Below are positions 9,065 to 18,292 of a DNA stretch of 64,000 nt, in pieces; the stretch's first letter is position 1, and each line of letters starts with the position of its first letter. The stretch covers positions 62,001 through 126,000 of the forward strand of contig NZ_FTNM01000007.1 in the NCBI RefSeq assembly GCF_900156415.1, read 5' to 3'. The stretch is from Pontibacter lucknowensis (GTDB taxonomy: Bacteria; Bacteroidota; Bacteroidia; Cytophagales; Hymenobacteraceae). Below the pieces are notes generated by a model. That model was not told the DNA's origin, did no database searches, and saw only the letters and a list, made by a program, of their open reading frames with translations. The position numbers were made by a program, and so were the translations under genes.

Positions 9065-9871
9065 ATGATTTTGAATACATTCAGACAGACGCTCCTTATT
9101 TGTGTACTACTGCAAATTGGGAGCGTCTTTTTATGCAATACTGCTAAGGCTCAGCTGCAGCAGATCAAGCCTGTGACTACCAGTGAGATTGGTGCCGGTA
9201 TAGGAGGAGCTAATTATGTTGGTGAGATATCACCCAATTACCGCTTTCTGAATAACCAGCCTGCCATGACGATCTTCTATCGTCATGATATTTCAGCGCC
9301 CATCACGCTTAAGGCCGCCTTTATGGGTAGCCATCGCATCTTTAACGACAAGGCATTCAAAGATGAGTCGCAAAACCTGCCTCACCACGATTGGCGTGAC
9401 ACGGAGTTGAAACTAAGTATGCTGGAGTTTTCGCTAGGTATAGAATACAATTTTCTCGATTACTACGAAGATGTTCGTAAGCCGCACCGCGTATCGCCTT
9501 ATTTCTTCGTAGGAGCCGCACTGCTAAATTTCAACCATCAGCTTACCCGCCAGGGCGATGTGATGGAACCTTTCGATAACAAATTTGCTGTTACCATTCC
9601 TTTTGGAGTAGGGGTGAAATATGCGCTAAGCAAGCATTGGAATCTGGGTCTGGAGTTTGGCCCTCGGTTTATGTTTACAGATAACCTGGACTATCTGCAA
9701 GAGAGTGGATCTGGATTGTTAGCCACAGATCTGGGGGCAAGCAGCTCAAAGGCGTATGCTAACCCCTTCGATAAAGATATGTACTTCTATAACGGTATAA
9801 GCCTTTCCTACACACTATATCGACTCAACTGCCCCCCTGTTTACAAACGCAAAGCCGGAATACTAGATTAA
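9065..9871 (+). CDS. DUF6089 / PorG-like outer-membrane beta-barrel protein (copy 2)
   Basis: A 268-residue secreted protein. The signal peptide runs about 1-30 (hydrophobic LLICVLLQIGSVFLC, cleavage after AKA). The family opening is EIGAGIGGANYVGEISPNYRF, followed by regularly spaced beta strands such as YFFVGAALLNF and IPFGVGVKYALSKHWNLGLE. It is homologous in layout to the preceding gene, so the two form a tandem pair upstream of uppS-bamA. A GTG at 9032 would add 11 residues, but ATG 9065 gives a cleaner signal peptide. Confidence 0.82.
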   Translation: MILNTFRQTLLICVLLQIGSVFLCNTAKAQLQQIKPVTTSEIGAGIGGANYVGEISPNYRFLNNQPAMTIFYRHDISAPITLKAAFMGSHRIFNDKAFKDESQNLPHHDWRDTELKLSMLEFSLGIEYNFLDYYEDVRKPHRVSPYFFVGAALLNFNHQLTRQGDVMEPFDNKFAVTIPFGVGVKYALSKHWNLGLEFGPRFMFTDNLDYLQESGSGLLATDLGASSSKAYANPFDKDMYFYNGISLSYTLYRLNCPPVYKRKAGILD

Positions 9872-9931
9872 CCCGCTAAAATTTCATTAAATTATCTTGC
9901 TTTTTGTAACTTGCAAGGAAATTGTGGTTTA

Positions 9932-10675
9932 ATGAATTTAAGGGAACAAGTAGATTTAGACAATTTGCCAAGACACATTGCCGTTATCATGGACGGGAAT
10001 GGACGATGGGCAAAGAAACGTGGCGGCCTGCGAATTTTCGGTCATCAGAGTGCTATCACGGCTGTTCGTGAAACGGTAGAGGCCGCAGCGGAGATGGGAG
10101 TCGAATATCTAACCCTGTACGCCTTTTCTACCGAAAACTGGTCGAGGCCGGCAACAGAGGTTTCCGCATTGATGCAACTACTAGTCTCTACTATCAGAAA
10201 AGAGACCGCGACTCTGAATAAGAACAATATCCGGCTGCAGACAATAGGAAATACAGAAAGCCTGCCCAAAGCCTGTCAGAAAGAATTGCTTGAAGCAATC
10301 GAGATAACAAAGGATAACAGCCGCATGACCCTGGTACTGGCCCTGAGCTACAGCGGTCGCTGGGACATTGCACAAGCCATGCAACGAATTGCCGTTGAAG
10401 TGGGTCATGGTACTATAGCACCAACTGATATAAGTGAGGCCACTGTTGCGCGGTATCTCTCTACGGCGGGTATACCTGATCCTGAATTACTGATTCGTAC
10501 AAGTGGGGAGCAGCGTATCAGCAATTTTCTGCTTTGGCAACTGGCCTATACAGAGCTCTACATTACAGAGCTACTCTGGCCTGATTTCCGCAAAGAGCAC
10601 CTCTACGAAGCTATATGTGCCTTCCAGAGAAGAGAACGCCGCTTTGGCAAGACAAGTGAACAACTAACAAAGTGA
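9932..10675 (+). CDS. uppS: Isoprenyl transferase (undecaprenyl diphosphate synthase)
   Basis: Cis-prenyltransferase that extends farnesyl diphosphate with isopentenyl units to C55 undecaprenyl diphosphate, the lipid carrier for peptidoglycan and surface polysaccharide. The 247-residue protein shows HIAVIMDGNGRWAKKRG (catalytic Asp and Arg), LYAFSTENWSRP, and RTSGEQRISNFLLWQLAYTE near the C-terminus. Start at ATG 9932; an earlier TTG at 9911 adds nothing conserved. Its TGA overlaps the GTG of bamA, a GTGA junction that suggests coupled translation. Confidence 0.97.
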   Translation: MNLREQVDLDNLPRHIAVIMDGNGRWAKKRGGLRIFGHQSAITAVRETVEAAAEMGVEYLTLYAFSTENWSRPATEVSALMQLLVSTIRKETATLNKNNIRLQTIGNTESLPKACQKELLEAIEITKDNSRMTLVLALSYSGRWDIAQAMQRIAVEVGHGTIAPTDISEATVARYLSTAGIPDPELLIRTSGEQRISNFLLWQLAYTELYITELLWPDFRKEHLYEAICAFQRRERRFGKTSEQLTK

Positions 10676-13161
10676 ACATATTAATGACAAGATGCATCTG
10701 GGTGCTTGTGTTTCTGCTAATGACAGGCACAGCTTCTTCACAAGTTCTGAATAATCAAGCACAGAGCAATACGATTGACTACGGTCAGCCCCAACAGTAC
10801 CGCATTGGGGGCATTGAGTTTACAGGAATTAAATTCCTGGATCCTACTGCACTTACTGGTATTACGGGTCTTAAGATTGGCGATGAGATCACAGTACCAG
10901 GTGAAGACATAAGCCGTGCTATTCAAAAATTGTGGGACCAGGGCCTCTTAGGTGATGTAGACGTATACGTAACCCGCATCGAAGGCAACCAGATCTTCCT
11001 GAACTTCGACCTGAAAGAACGCCCGCGTCTGTCCCGCTTTGAGTTCAATGGTATCAACAAATCGCAGCAGGATGCCCTTCGGGAGAAGATCAACCTGATC
11101 AGAGGGAAGGTGGTAACAGATGCTGTGCTCAATCAAACACGTAACATTATCCGCAAGTACTACGCTGAAAAGAGTTTCCTCAACGCCAAGATCAACATTG
11201 TGCAGCGACCTGACTCCCTGCTGCCAAACAGTGTCGTGCTGAACATCAACATTGACAGAGGTGATAAAGTAAAAATCTCTGAGATCATTTTTGAAGGCAA
11301 CGAAGCATTTGCCGACAAAAAATTGCGCCGCCAGCTGAAGAAGACAAAAGAAAAACGCTTCTATAAAATATTTACTTCGTCCAAATTCCAGCGCTCAGAG
11401 TACGAGAACGACAAGCAGCTCCTGCTGGACTTCTACAATTCAGAGGGCTATCGTGATGCGATCATCGTGTCAGACACAGTATACAATACCAGTGAAGATC
11501 GTTTAGGTATCCGGATCACCCTTGATGAAGGTAACCGCTACTACTACCGCAATATTACCTGGAATGGAAACTACCTGTACGAGGATGATTACCTGACCCG
11601 CGTACTCGGTATAAACAAGGGAGATGTGTACAACAAGCAGGAACTTGATAAGCGCCTGAACTATAACCCTGCAGGTATAGACGTTTCTGCGCTTTACCAA
11701 AATGACGGCTATCTGTTCTTCAACATTGATCCGGTGGAGGTGACTGTGGAAGGTGACTCTATCGACATTGAGATGCGTATGTCAGAAGGTCCGCAGGCAA
11801 CGATCAGCAAAGTGACGGTGACGGGCAATACCAAGACTAGTGACCATGTGGTGCTTCGTGAGATCCGTACCTTGCCTGGTCAGAAGTACAGCCGCGAAGA
11901 TTTGATCCGCTCCCGAAACGAATTGGCAAACCTAGGTTACTTTGATCCGGAAACGATCGGACTGAACCCAATGCCGAATCCGGAAGAAGGAACTGTAGAT
12001 ATTAACTATACCGTATCAGAGCGTCCGAATGACCAGATCAGCCTTTCAGGAGGTTGGGGTGGCCCGATTGGCGCGGTAGGTACAGTAGGCCTTACCCTGA
12101 ACAACTTCTCAACCCGCAAGCTGTTTAAGTTGTCTGAGTGGCGACCGCTTCCAAGTGGTGACGGTCAGCGCCTGAACCTGAACGTGCAGGCCAACGGCCG
12201 CTACTACCAGTCCTACTCCTTCTCCTTTACAGAGCCGTGGTTAGGTGGTCGTAAGCGAAACTCACTTACAGCAAGTGTATTCAAGACCATCCGCCGCGAC
12301 CCAAGAGCCGATGTGGATAGTCGACTGAATGTAGATGGCGCAGCGCTTAGCCTGGGCCGTACTCTGAATTGGCCAGACAACTTCTTCCAGTTGAGTCACT
12401 CTTTGAGCTATAACCGCTATACCCTGAAAAACTTCAACCTGTTTGGTGGTTTCAACAATGGTGTATCGAACAGTATATCGTTGAACAACACCCTGGCACG
12501 TGTAAGTATAGATAACCCAACATTCCCTCGCAGAGGTTCTAACATTTCTCTTAGTGTGAACCTAACGCCACCTTATTCGCTGTTTTCTGAGAAGCGCAAT
12601 AACTTTGAGTATGTTGAATTCAATAAATGGATGCTCGATGCATCGTTCTTCATGAATTTGGCAGGAAATTTGGTGTTGAACACACGAGCCCACTTTGGCT
12701 TCCTGAACAACTACAACTCGAAGACAAGTATTGGTCCTTTTGAGCGTTTTAGATTAGGAGGTAACGGCTTAGGTGGTGCCAATATCTTTGTAGGAACTGA
12801 TTACATTGGTCTGCGTGGTTATGATGACGAGTCTGTAATCAATAACCCGGATCCAACCTTGATCAACACAGGTGGTGTTGCTTACAATAAGTTTGTAATG
12901 GAGGCTAGGTATCTGATCTCTCCTAACCCGGCTGCTACGATCTATGGTCTGACATTCCTGGAAGCAGGTAACAGCTTTGGATCTTATGACCGCTACAATC
13001 CATTTAAGCTGTATCGCTCTGGTGGTGTGGGTGTGCGTATCTTCATGGCAGCCTTCGGTCTGTTAGGGTTTGACTACGGCTGGAGATTTGATGATGTGCC
13101 AGGACGTCCGGAAATGAAGCGTGGTCAATTCCACTTCATGATCGGGCAGCAGATACGATAA
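10672..13161 (+). CDS. bamA: Outer-membrane assembly factor BamA
   Basis: Central subunit of the beta-barrel assembly machine. The 829-residue protein has a signal peptide (about 1-24, ending ASSQ), five POTRA repeats (about 40-450, each with the G-x-x-F/x-D pattern such as IGGIEFTGIKFLD and ISKVTVTGNTKTSD), and a 16-strand barrel to the C-terminus with the Omp85 signature RLGGNGLGG...LRGYDDESV. The start overlaps the uppS stop (GTG 10672); ATG 10684 is a possible alternative. Followed by two skp-like chaperone genes, as in other Bacteroidota. Confidence 0.97.
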   Translation: MNILMTRCIWVLVFLLMTGTASSQVLNNQAQSNTIDYGQPQQYRIGGIEFTGIKFLDPTALTGITGLKIGDEITVPGEDISRAIQKLWDQGLLGDVDVYVTRIEGNQIFLNFDLKERPRLSRFEFNGINKSQQDALREKINLIRGKVVTDAVLNQTRNIIRKYYAEKSFLNAKINIVQRPDSLLPNSVVLNINIDRGDKVKISEIIFEGNEAFADKKLRRQLKKTKEKRFYKIFTSSKFQRSEYENDKQLLLDFYNSEGYRDAIIVSDTVYNTSEDRLGIRITLDEGNRYYYRNITWNGNYLYEDDYLTRVLGINKGDVYNKQELDKRLNYNPAGIDVSALYQNDGYLFFNIDPVEVTVEGDSIDIEMRMSEGPQATISKVTVTGNTKTSDHVVLREIRTLPGQKYSREDLIRSRNELANLGYFDPETIGLNPMPNPEEGTVDINYTVSERPNDQISLSGGWGGPIGAVGTVGLTLNNFSTRKLFKLSEWRPLPSGDGQRLNLNVQANGRYYQSYSFSFTEPWLGGRKRNSLTASVFKTIRRDPRADVDSRLNVDGAALSLGRTLNWPDNFFQLSHSLSYNRYTLKNFNLFGGFNNGVSNSISLNNTLARVSIDNPTFPRRGSNISLSVNLTPPYSLFSEKRNNFEYVEFNKWMLDASFFMNLAGNLVLNTRAHFGFLNNYNSKTSIGPFERFRLGGNGLGGANIFVGTDYIGLRGYDDESVINNPDPTLINTGGVAYNKFVMEARYLISPNPAATIYGLTFLEAGNSFGSYDRYNPFKLYRSGGVGVRIFMAAFGLLGFDYGWRFDDVPGRPEMKRGQFHFMIGQQIR

Positions 13162-13170
13162 TGAATTAGT

Positions 13171-13833
13171 ATGAAAAAGTTTTTGTTCATCTTTTTAGCC
13201 GGGTTTTTCCTATCGACTGTTTCACAGGCGCAGAAGTTTGGCTATATTGATTCTAACTTCATTCTGAGCAAGATGCCGGCATACGCCAAAGCACAGGTGG
13301 AACTGGACAAGCAGAGTGCAGCCTGGCAGAAGGAAATCGAAGGGATGTATCAGGCGGTTGAGAAGATGAAGGAAGACTATAAGGCCGAAGAGGTGCTTCT
13401 GACAGAGGAAATGAAGAAGAAGCGCCAGGCTGAGATATCCCGCAAAGAAAATGAAGTGCGGGAGTATCAGCGCAAAGTATTCGGCTTTGAAGGCATGATG
13501 TTTAAGCGGCGTCAGGATCTGATCAGACCAATTCAGGACGAAGTCTTCACGGCAGTTGAGAAAGTCGCAAAGGCAAGAGGCCTACAGACGGTGTTTGATA
13601 AGTCAGGAGATCTGATCATGATCTATACTAACCCGGTGCATGATTATACAGAGTATGTGCTGGAAGAACTGGGACTTGCTACCGATAAGCAGAATGTGCC
13701 AGGCAAGCAGCCGACAGATGCACTGGTAGATGATCCAAACAGTTTACCTGAAACAGGTATAGAAAACGAGGAGAATCAGACGCAGCAGACTAAGCAGAAG
13801 ACGCCTCCAACAAAAAAGAAGTCAAACAACTAA
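13171..13833 (+). CDS. OmpH/Skp family periplasmic chaperone (copy 1)
   Basis: A 220-residue secreted protein with signal peptide (about 1-21, cleaved at SQAQ). The family opening KFGYIDSNFILSKMPAY is followed by long amphipathic helices (about 50-140), the tentacles that hold unfolded outer-membrane proteins. The final 40 residues are a low-complexity Gln/Thr/Lys tail. It lies nine bases after bamA and very likely feeds barrels to it. Copy 2 follows after 28 bases. Confidence 0.93.
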   Translation: MKKFLFIFLAGFFLSTVSQAQKFGYIDSNFILSKMPAYAKAQVELDKQSAAWQKEIEGMYQAVEKMKEDYKAEEVLLTEEMKKKRQAEISRKENEVREYQRKVFGFEGMMFKRRQDLIRPIQDEVFTAVEKVAKARGLQTVFDKSGDLIMIYTNPVHDYTEYVLEELGLATDKQNVPGKQPTDALVDDPNSLPETGIENEENQTQQTKQKTPPTKKKSNN

Positions 13834-13861
13834 ACAAGAATAACAAATTAACCATCCAATC

Positions 13862-14470
13862 ATGAACAAAATCAAATTTTTAGTAGTAGCGTTTTTCTTT
13901 ATCAGCTTTGCATCTTTTGCGCAGACAAACGAGCAGGCAACTAAGATAGGTTATGCTAACGTGGAAGAGATTCTGAGCAAGATGCCGGAAAGAACAGCCA
14001 TGCAGAAAGAGTTGGAAACTTACGGCCAGAAACTACAGGAGCAGTTTGCAACTAAGGAGACTGAGTATAACAACAAACTGCAGGCTTATCAGAAAGGCGC
14101 CTCCACTATGGACAAAGTAGTGCGCGAAGACAAAGAGCGTGAACTGGTGAACCTGGAGCAGTCAATCCAGAAGTTCCAGTACGATGCCCAGATGTCTATT
14201 CGTGAGAAAGAGCAGTCACTGATTCAGCCTGTACTTGTAAAGATCGAGAATGCCATCAAAGAAGTAGCGAAGGAAAACGGTTACCTCTATATCCTGAGTG
14301 AGCAGGCTATTTTGGAAGGTCCTGACAGTGGCAACATCAACAACCTGGTGTTCAAGAAACTGGGCGTGGATCCTAACAAGCAGCCAGCTGCAGCTCAGCA
14401 GGCACAGCCACAGCAGCAGCCAGCTGCCGCTAAGCCAGCAACTACAACGCCAGCCAAAAAGAAAAAATAA
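13862..14470 (+). CDS. OmpH/Skp family periplasmic chaperone (copy 2)
   Basis: A 202-residue paralogue of the preceding gene. It has a signal peptide (about 1-20, FASFAQ), the same IGYANVEEILSKMPER opening, a coiled-coil helical body (about 45-130), and a C-terminal Ala/Gln/Pro-rich tail ending in a run of lysines. It is the last gene of the envelope operon; an intrinsic terminator begins 23 bases past its stop. Tandem Skp copies after bamA are usual in this phylum. Confidence 0.93.
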   Translation: MNKIKFLVVAFFFISFASFAQTNEQATKIGYANVEEILSKMPERTAMQKELETYGQKLQEQFATKETEYNNKLQAYQKGASTMDKVVREDKERELVNLEQSIQKFQYDAQMSIREKEQSLIQPVLVKIENAIKEVAKENGYLYILSEQAILEGPDSGNINNLVFKKLGVDPNKQPAAAQQAQPQQQPAAAKPATTTPAKKKK

Positions 14471-14493
14471 GTAATACTCCTTTGTGAGTTCAG

Positions 14494-14528
14494 GAAAGCC
14501 GATGTTCTATACTTCGGCTTTCTTTTTG
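14494..14528 (+). terminator. Intrinsic terminator after the bamA-skp operon
   Basis: GAAAGCCGA (14494-14502) pairs perfectly with TCGGCTTTC (14514-14522), followed by a T run at 14523-14527. It lies inside the longest open frame that could be drawn for the next gene, so that frame cannot all be coding and rluD must start downstream. Confidence 0.85.
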
Positions 14529-14549
14529 TTTATACCTAAAGCCAGTACC

Positions 14550-15587
14550 GTGATTGACTTTGAAGAAGAAGAGCAGGACAGTATAGAGGATTCGGACGAA
14601 TTATATGAGCACCACCGCATTGTGGTGGATAAAGGCCAGGCGCTGCTGCGCATCGATAAGTTCCTGATGGATCGGCTGCCTAATGTGACCCGTAATAAGT
14701 TGCAGGGCGCTATACGCTCCGAATCAGTGCAGGTGAACCAAAAGCCTGTGAAGGTAAGCTATAAGGTAAAGCCGCTGGATGTGATCACGATCACATTGGC
14801 TACACCTCCTCGTGATACCGAGATCATCCCAGAGGATATCCCTATCAACATCATGTATGAAGATGAGGAGCTGCTCATCATTAACAAGGAGCCAGGAATG
14901 GTGGTACATCCAGGCTTTAATAACTGGTCAGGAACGCTGGTGAATGCGCTTACCTATCACCTGCAGCAACTACCGACTACCCGCAACGGTGAGGGCCGCC
15001 CAGGTCTTGTGCATCGCATCGATAAAGACACCTCGGGCTTGCTTGTCATTGCCAAGACTGAGTATAGTATGGCTTTTCTGGCAAAGCAGTTTTTTAAGCA
15101 CACCATTGAGCGTACTTACTATGCATTGGTATGGGGTGTGCCAAAGCAGGATGAAGGCACTATAGTAGGTCATGTTGGACGTAGTGCGAAAGATAGAAGG
15201 GTAATGACCGTATACCCGAACGGGGAGTTTGGAAAGCATGCAGTAACCCATTATAAGGTACTACAAAAGTATAAGTATGTGTCGCTGGTGCAGTGCAACC
15301 TGGAGACAGGTCGGACACACCAGATAAGAGCGCATATGAAGTACCTGGGCCACCCTTTGTTCTCTGATGCTACCTACGGAGGGGATAAGATATTACAGGG
15401 CATGCCAACGGGCTCTTATAAGACATTCGTTGAGAACGCTTTTAAATTAATGCCCCGACAGGCGCTGCATGCCAAGTCACTAGGCTTCATTCATCCGACT
15501 ACAAAGGAATTTATACAATTCAATTCTGAATTGCCTGATGACTTTCAGGCCGCACTTGAAAAGTGGTCACTTTACGAAAATCAGTAA
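14550..15587 (+). CDS. rluD: RluA/RluD family 23S rRNA pseudouridine synthase
   Basis: Converts uridines of 23S rRNA to pseudouridine, by RluD precedent in helix 69. The 345-residue protein has an N-terminal S4-like RNA-binding domain (about 20-90: LLRIDKFLMDRLPNVTRNKLQ...) and the catalytic domain with GLVHRIDKDTSGLLVIAKT, whose HRID-K-D segment contains the essential aspartate. Later family motifs are LETGRTHQIRAHMKYLGHPL and ALHAKSLGFIHP. The start is set at GTG 14550 because a terminator occupies 14494-14528. An upstream GTG at 14484 stays in frame but is rejected for that reason. The exact target site is inferred. Confidence 0.92.
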   Translation: MIDFEEEEQDSIEDSDELYEHHRIVVDKGQALLRIDKFLMDRLPNVTRNKLQGAIRSESVQVNQKPVKVSYKVKPLDVITITLATPPRDTEIIPEDIPINIMYEDEELLIINKEPGMVVHPGFNNWSGTLVNALTYHLQQLPTTRNGEGRPGLVHRIDKDTSGLLVIAKTEYSMAFLAKQFFKHTIERTYYALVWGVPKQDEGTIVGHVGRSAKDRRVMTVYPNGEFGKHAVTHYKVLQKYKYVSLVQCNLETGRTHQIRAHMKYLGHPLFSDATYGGDKILQGMPTGSYKTFVENAFKLMPRQALHAKSLGFIHPTTKEFIQFNSELPDDFQAALEKWSLYENQ

Positions 15588-15620
15588 GAACTAAGAATAA
15601 CCTTTTTTGCCTAGGTATAG

Positions 15621-15664
15621 GCATACAAAAAGCCCGCTCCTGATGGAGCGGGCTTTTTGTATGC
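15621..15664. terminator. Bidirectional terminator between rluD and the TPR gene
   Basis: A perfect 20-bp stem (GCATACAAAAAGCCCGCTCC at 15621-15640 with its complement at 15645-15664) around a 4-base TGAT loop. A and T tracts on either side give a T run for both strands, serving the two convergent genes. Confidence 0.92.
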
Positions 15665-15682
15665 TTGATTTACGGGTTAAGA

Positions 15683-17287
15683 TTAACGTCTCTTTTTTTG
15701 AGAGGGAGTCTTGTTGATCTCAGCCAGAGCTGTTTCAGCCTGTGTATTGGTAGGGTCTAGTGTTTTTACCTCTGTCCAGTGCTTGATAGCGTTGTCACGC
15801 TCACCTTTCAGGTAATAGTAATAACCCAGATAAGTATTGGCTTCGATTAACTCCTTCTTATACTTTTCTTTCTCACCGTTTGTAAGCTTGATAAACTCTT
15901 CGTAGTGAGGCTTCGCCAAACCTTGCTCTGTTTCAGGGTCCAGGTTAGACTGCGCACGGGCTCTCCACAGGTGTGCATAAGCATAAGTAGGGTTGGCGTC
16001 CGTGATCTTCTTGTAAGTCTCGTCAGCCTTCTCAAACTGCTCTGCCATCATATAGGCGTTACCCAGGTGGAAGTAGTCGGTATTAGAAGCTCCTAGTTTT
16101 TCCTGCTTTCTGTTGTAAACCTCTACAGCTTTGTCAAACTGCTTCTCACGGGCATACATGTTAGCAAGGTCATAGTAAAGCTCTGGTTTAGTAGGTTCTA
16201 ATGCAATTGCTTTCTCGAGGTTCTCTACAGCTTTTGCAGGCTGGTTGTTTCTTGCCAGGATTCTGCCATAATACTCGTAGTCGCTTGCAATCAGGCTATT
16301 CTGGTCTACCTTGCTCAGGTAGTTTTCCATTGCCTTAAGTGCTTCTTCAGGCTTGCCAAGTTCAAGGTAAGAGTAAGCCAACAGACGGTTCATTGTCTTG
16401 TTGTTAGGCTCTGTTTTCAGCACTTCCTGTACTTCACGCAGCGTACCTTCATAATCTTTTGTCAGGAAAAGGAAAGAGGCATACTTAGCACGAGTTGCAG
16501 GCGTATTTTCCGACATGTCTACAAACTGCTTGAACGTAGACAGTGCTCTGTCATACTGACCGGCAAAGTAGTAAAGCTCGCCAAGGTCACTGTACGCAGG
16601 TGCATAGTTTGGATCTAGTTCGATTGCCTTCTTATAAGCTTCTTCTGCTTCATTGTAGTTACGTGAGCTAGTATAAAGCTGGCCTCTTCTCAGGTGAGCC
16701 TTTGGCGACTTGTCGTTGATACGAATAGCATTGTCATAGCTTGTCATAGCCTGACCACCATTGCCCAGCTTCAGATAAGCATCACCCATCAGGAGATATG
16801 CTTCAGCATTATTTTTGTCACGCTCAACTGCCTGCTTAAGATACTCAATCGCTTTATTATAATCCTGCTCAGTTGCTTCAGGAGCCATCAGATAAGCTTC
16901 ACCGATACTGGCAAGTACGTGAGAATCCTTTTTACCACGCTTCATAGCATCAGCAAAATGCTTCTCAGCACCAGCACGATTGCCTTTGGCCATTTCTACT
17001 TTACCAAGTCCTACCATATTGATAGCAGACTTAGAGTTTTTAGCTAAGCCTTGGTTAAAGTAGTAGGCTGCCGAATCTACGTTCTCAGAACGAAGGTATA
17101 CATCACCCAGTCCAAAGTAAGCGTTGTCAGCGTTCTTGTTGTTCAACTGAGATTTATAAATAGACTTAGCCTCCTGATAGCGCCCCAGGTCCACCGCTTT
17201 GCGGCCCTGATCGCCAGACTGCGCAAATGCCGCTGCTGTAGGGAACATGGCAGCTACCAGCAAAGCATATTTCCAGTTATTTGTCAT
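15683..17287 (-). CDS. Secreted TPR-repeat protein of the TonB/ExbBD cluster
   Basis: A 534-residue protein with a signal peptide (about 1-22, AAAFAQ) followed almost entirely by tetratricopeptide repeats (at least ten, e.g. AYFGLGDVYLRSENVDSAAY and AEAYLLMGDAYLKLGNGGQA). TPR arrays are scaffolds for protein-protein contacts, here in the periplasm. It closes a minus-strand series after a PstS-like lipoprotein, an arrangement repeated in many Bacteroidota next to ExbB-ExbD-ExbD-TonB, so a role in TonB-linked transport or envelope organisation is plausible but unproven. Confidence 0.88.
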   Translation of the reverse strand: MTNNWKYALLVAAMFPTAAAFAQSGDQGRKAVDLGRYQEAKSIYKSQLNNKNADNAYFGLGDVYLRSENVDSAAYYFNQGLAKNSKSAINMVGLGKVEMAKGNRAGAEKHFADAMKRGKKDSHVLASIGEAYLMAPEATEQDYNKAIEYLKQAVERDKNNAEAYLLMGDAYLKLGNGGQAMTSYDNAIRINDKSPKAHLRRGQLYTSSRNYNEAEEAYKKAIELDPNYAPAYSDLGELYYFAGQYDRALSTFKQFVDMSENTPATRAKYASFLFLTKDYEGTLREVQEVLKTEPNNKTMNRLLAYSYLELGKPEEALKAMENYLSKVDQNSLIASDYEYYGRILARNNQPAKAVENLEKAIALEPTKPELYYDLANMYAREKQFDKAVEVYNRKQEKLGASNTDYFHLGNAYMMAEQFEKADETYKKITDANPTYAYAHLWRARAQSNLDPETEQGLAKPHYEEFIKLTNGEKEKYKKELIEANTYLGYYYYLKGERDNAIKHWTEVKTLDPTNTQAETALAEINKTPSQKKRR

Positions 17288-17328
17288 TGTTAGTTTAATT
17301 TAGGTTGTGTTATTATTGTTTGTAATGG

Positions 17329-18291
17329 TTAATCCTGTCTGAATTTACTCGCTCTATTATTAAAGCCCACTATACGTACTGGCATAGTGGCAGGCACAAG
17401 ACCTGACTTTAATATAATACGTTGTCCGCGGTCACTTGCTACATAGGATGCAAAACCTGTGCCAAGACCCGCACGGCCCTCAGTACTAATGATATACCAG
17501 AACCTTCTGAGCGGATATTCTCCCTGCGCAATGTAAGCCTGGTACGGCTGAAAATAACTATCTGTTGTTACCGGGTTATCTTCGGCACTTACTCCTACTA
17601 CCTTTACCTGGCTAAGAAAATTGAGCGAAGTTGTATCATCGCGGTCGCTTATCCAGTTCACACCAATTACCCCAATTGCATTCTCGTTCTTCGCAACATA
17701 GTCTATCAGTGCAGGATGGGAGTTGCTAGCGGAGGCTGTAGGAGGCAACGGTTGGCCTGCCATCAGCGTATCACGCATGTACCTCGCTGTACTGGAGTTG
17801 TTGTTGTCAAAGACAATAGCAATGTCCCGTAAACTGCTTTCTGGGTTTAACTGCTTCCAACTGGTAATCTTTCCTGTAAAGATGTCTCGCAGTTCACTCA
17901 TGGTCAGGAGGGTATCCTGATTCTTGTTGTTAACAATAAGTGCAACGGCATCGATGGCGATTCTAGTATACCTGGGTGTAAGCTTTCGCTGATCAAATAC
18001 TTCTTTCTCCTGATCAGTCATTTTGCGCGATACAATTGCGATTCGTGTGCTGTCATTGATCAGGTCATCAAACACCTTACCCTCTGCCTTGTACTGCGCA
18101 TTTATATTGGCGTATTTGTAGATACCTTCAAATGTGCTTACCTGGCTTTCTATAATTGGTTGGAAGGTCTCATCTACACTTATGCCGATGGTACCAGTCG
18201 TTGAGGTGTCGCGTTTCGTTTCAGGGTTACCGCCGCAAGCTGCAAGCGCAACTAGTCCGAGCCCCAAAACCACTTTGGCTGCTTTAATCAT
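17329..18291 (-). CDS. PstS-like substrate-binding lipoprotein
   Basis: A 320-residue lipoprotein: signal peptide with lipobox LAAC (Cys19), then a periplasmic binding-protein fold of the phosphate-binding PstS type (about 35-310). PstS-like stretches include SRKMTDQEKEVF, LTMSELRDIFTGKITSWKQL and IAIVFDNNNSSTARYM. No pstC, pstA or pstB gene is nearby, so it is unlikely to serve a classic phosphate ABC transporter. Linkage to ExbB/ExbD/TonB suggests the fold has been recruited to another envelope job. It lies one base from the upstream small membrane-protein gene. Confidence 0.85.
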   Translation of the reverse strand: MIKAAKVVLGLGLVALAACGGNPETKRDTSTTGTIGISVDETFQPIIESQVSTFEGIYKYANINAQYKAEGKVFDDLINDSTRIAIVSRKMTDQEKEVFDQRKLTPRYTRIAIDAVALIVNNKNQDTLLTMSELRDIFTGKITSWKQLNPESSLRDIAIVFDNNNSSTARYMRDTLMAGQPLPPTASASNSHPALIDYVAKNENAIGVIGVNWISDRDDTTSLNFLSQVKVVGVSAEDNPVTTDSYFQPYQAYIAQGEYPLRRFWYIISTEGRAGLGTGFASYVASDRGQRIILKSGLVPATMPVRIVGFNNRASKFRQD

Positions 18292-18292
18292 C

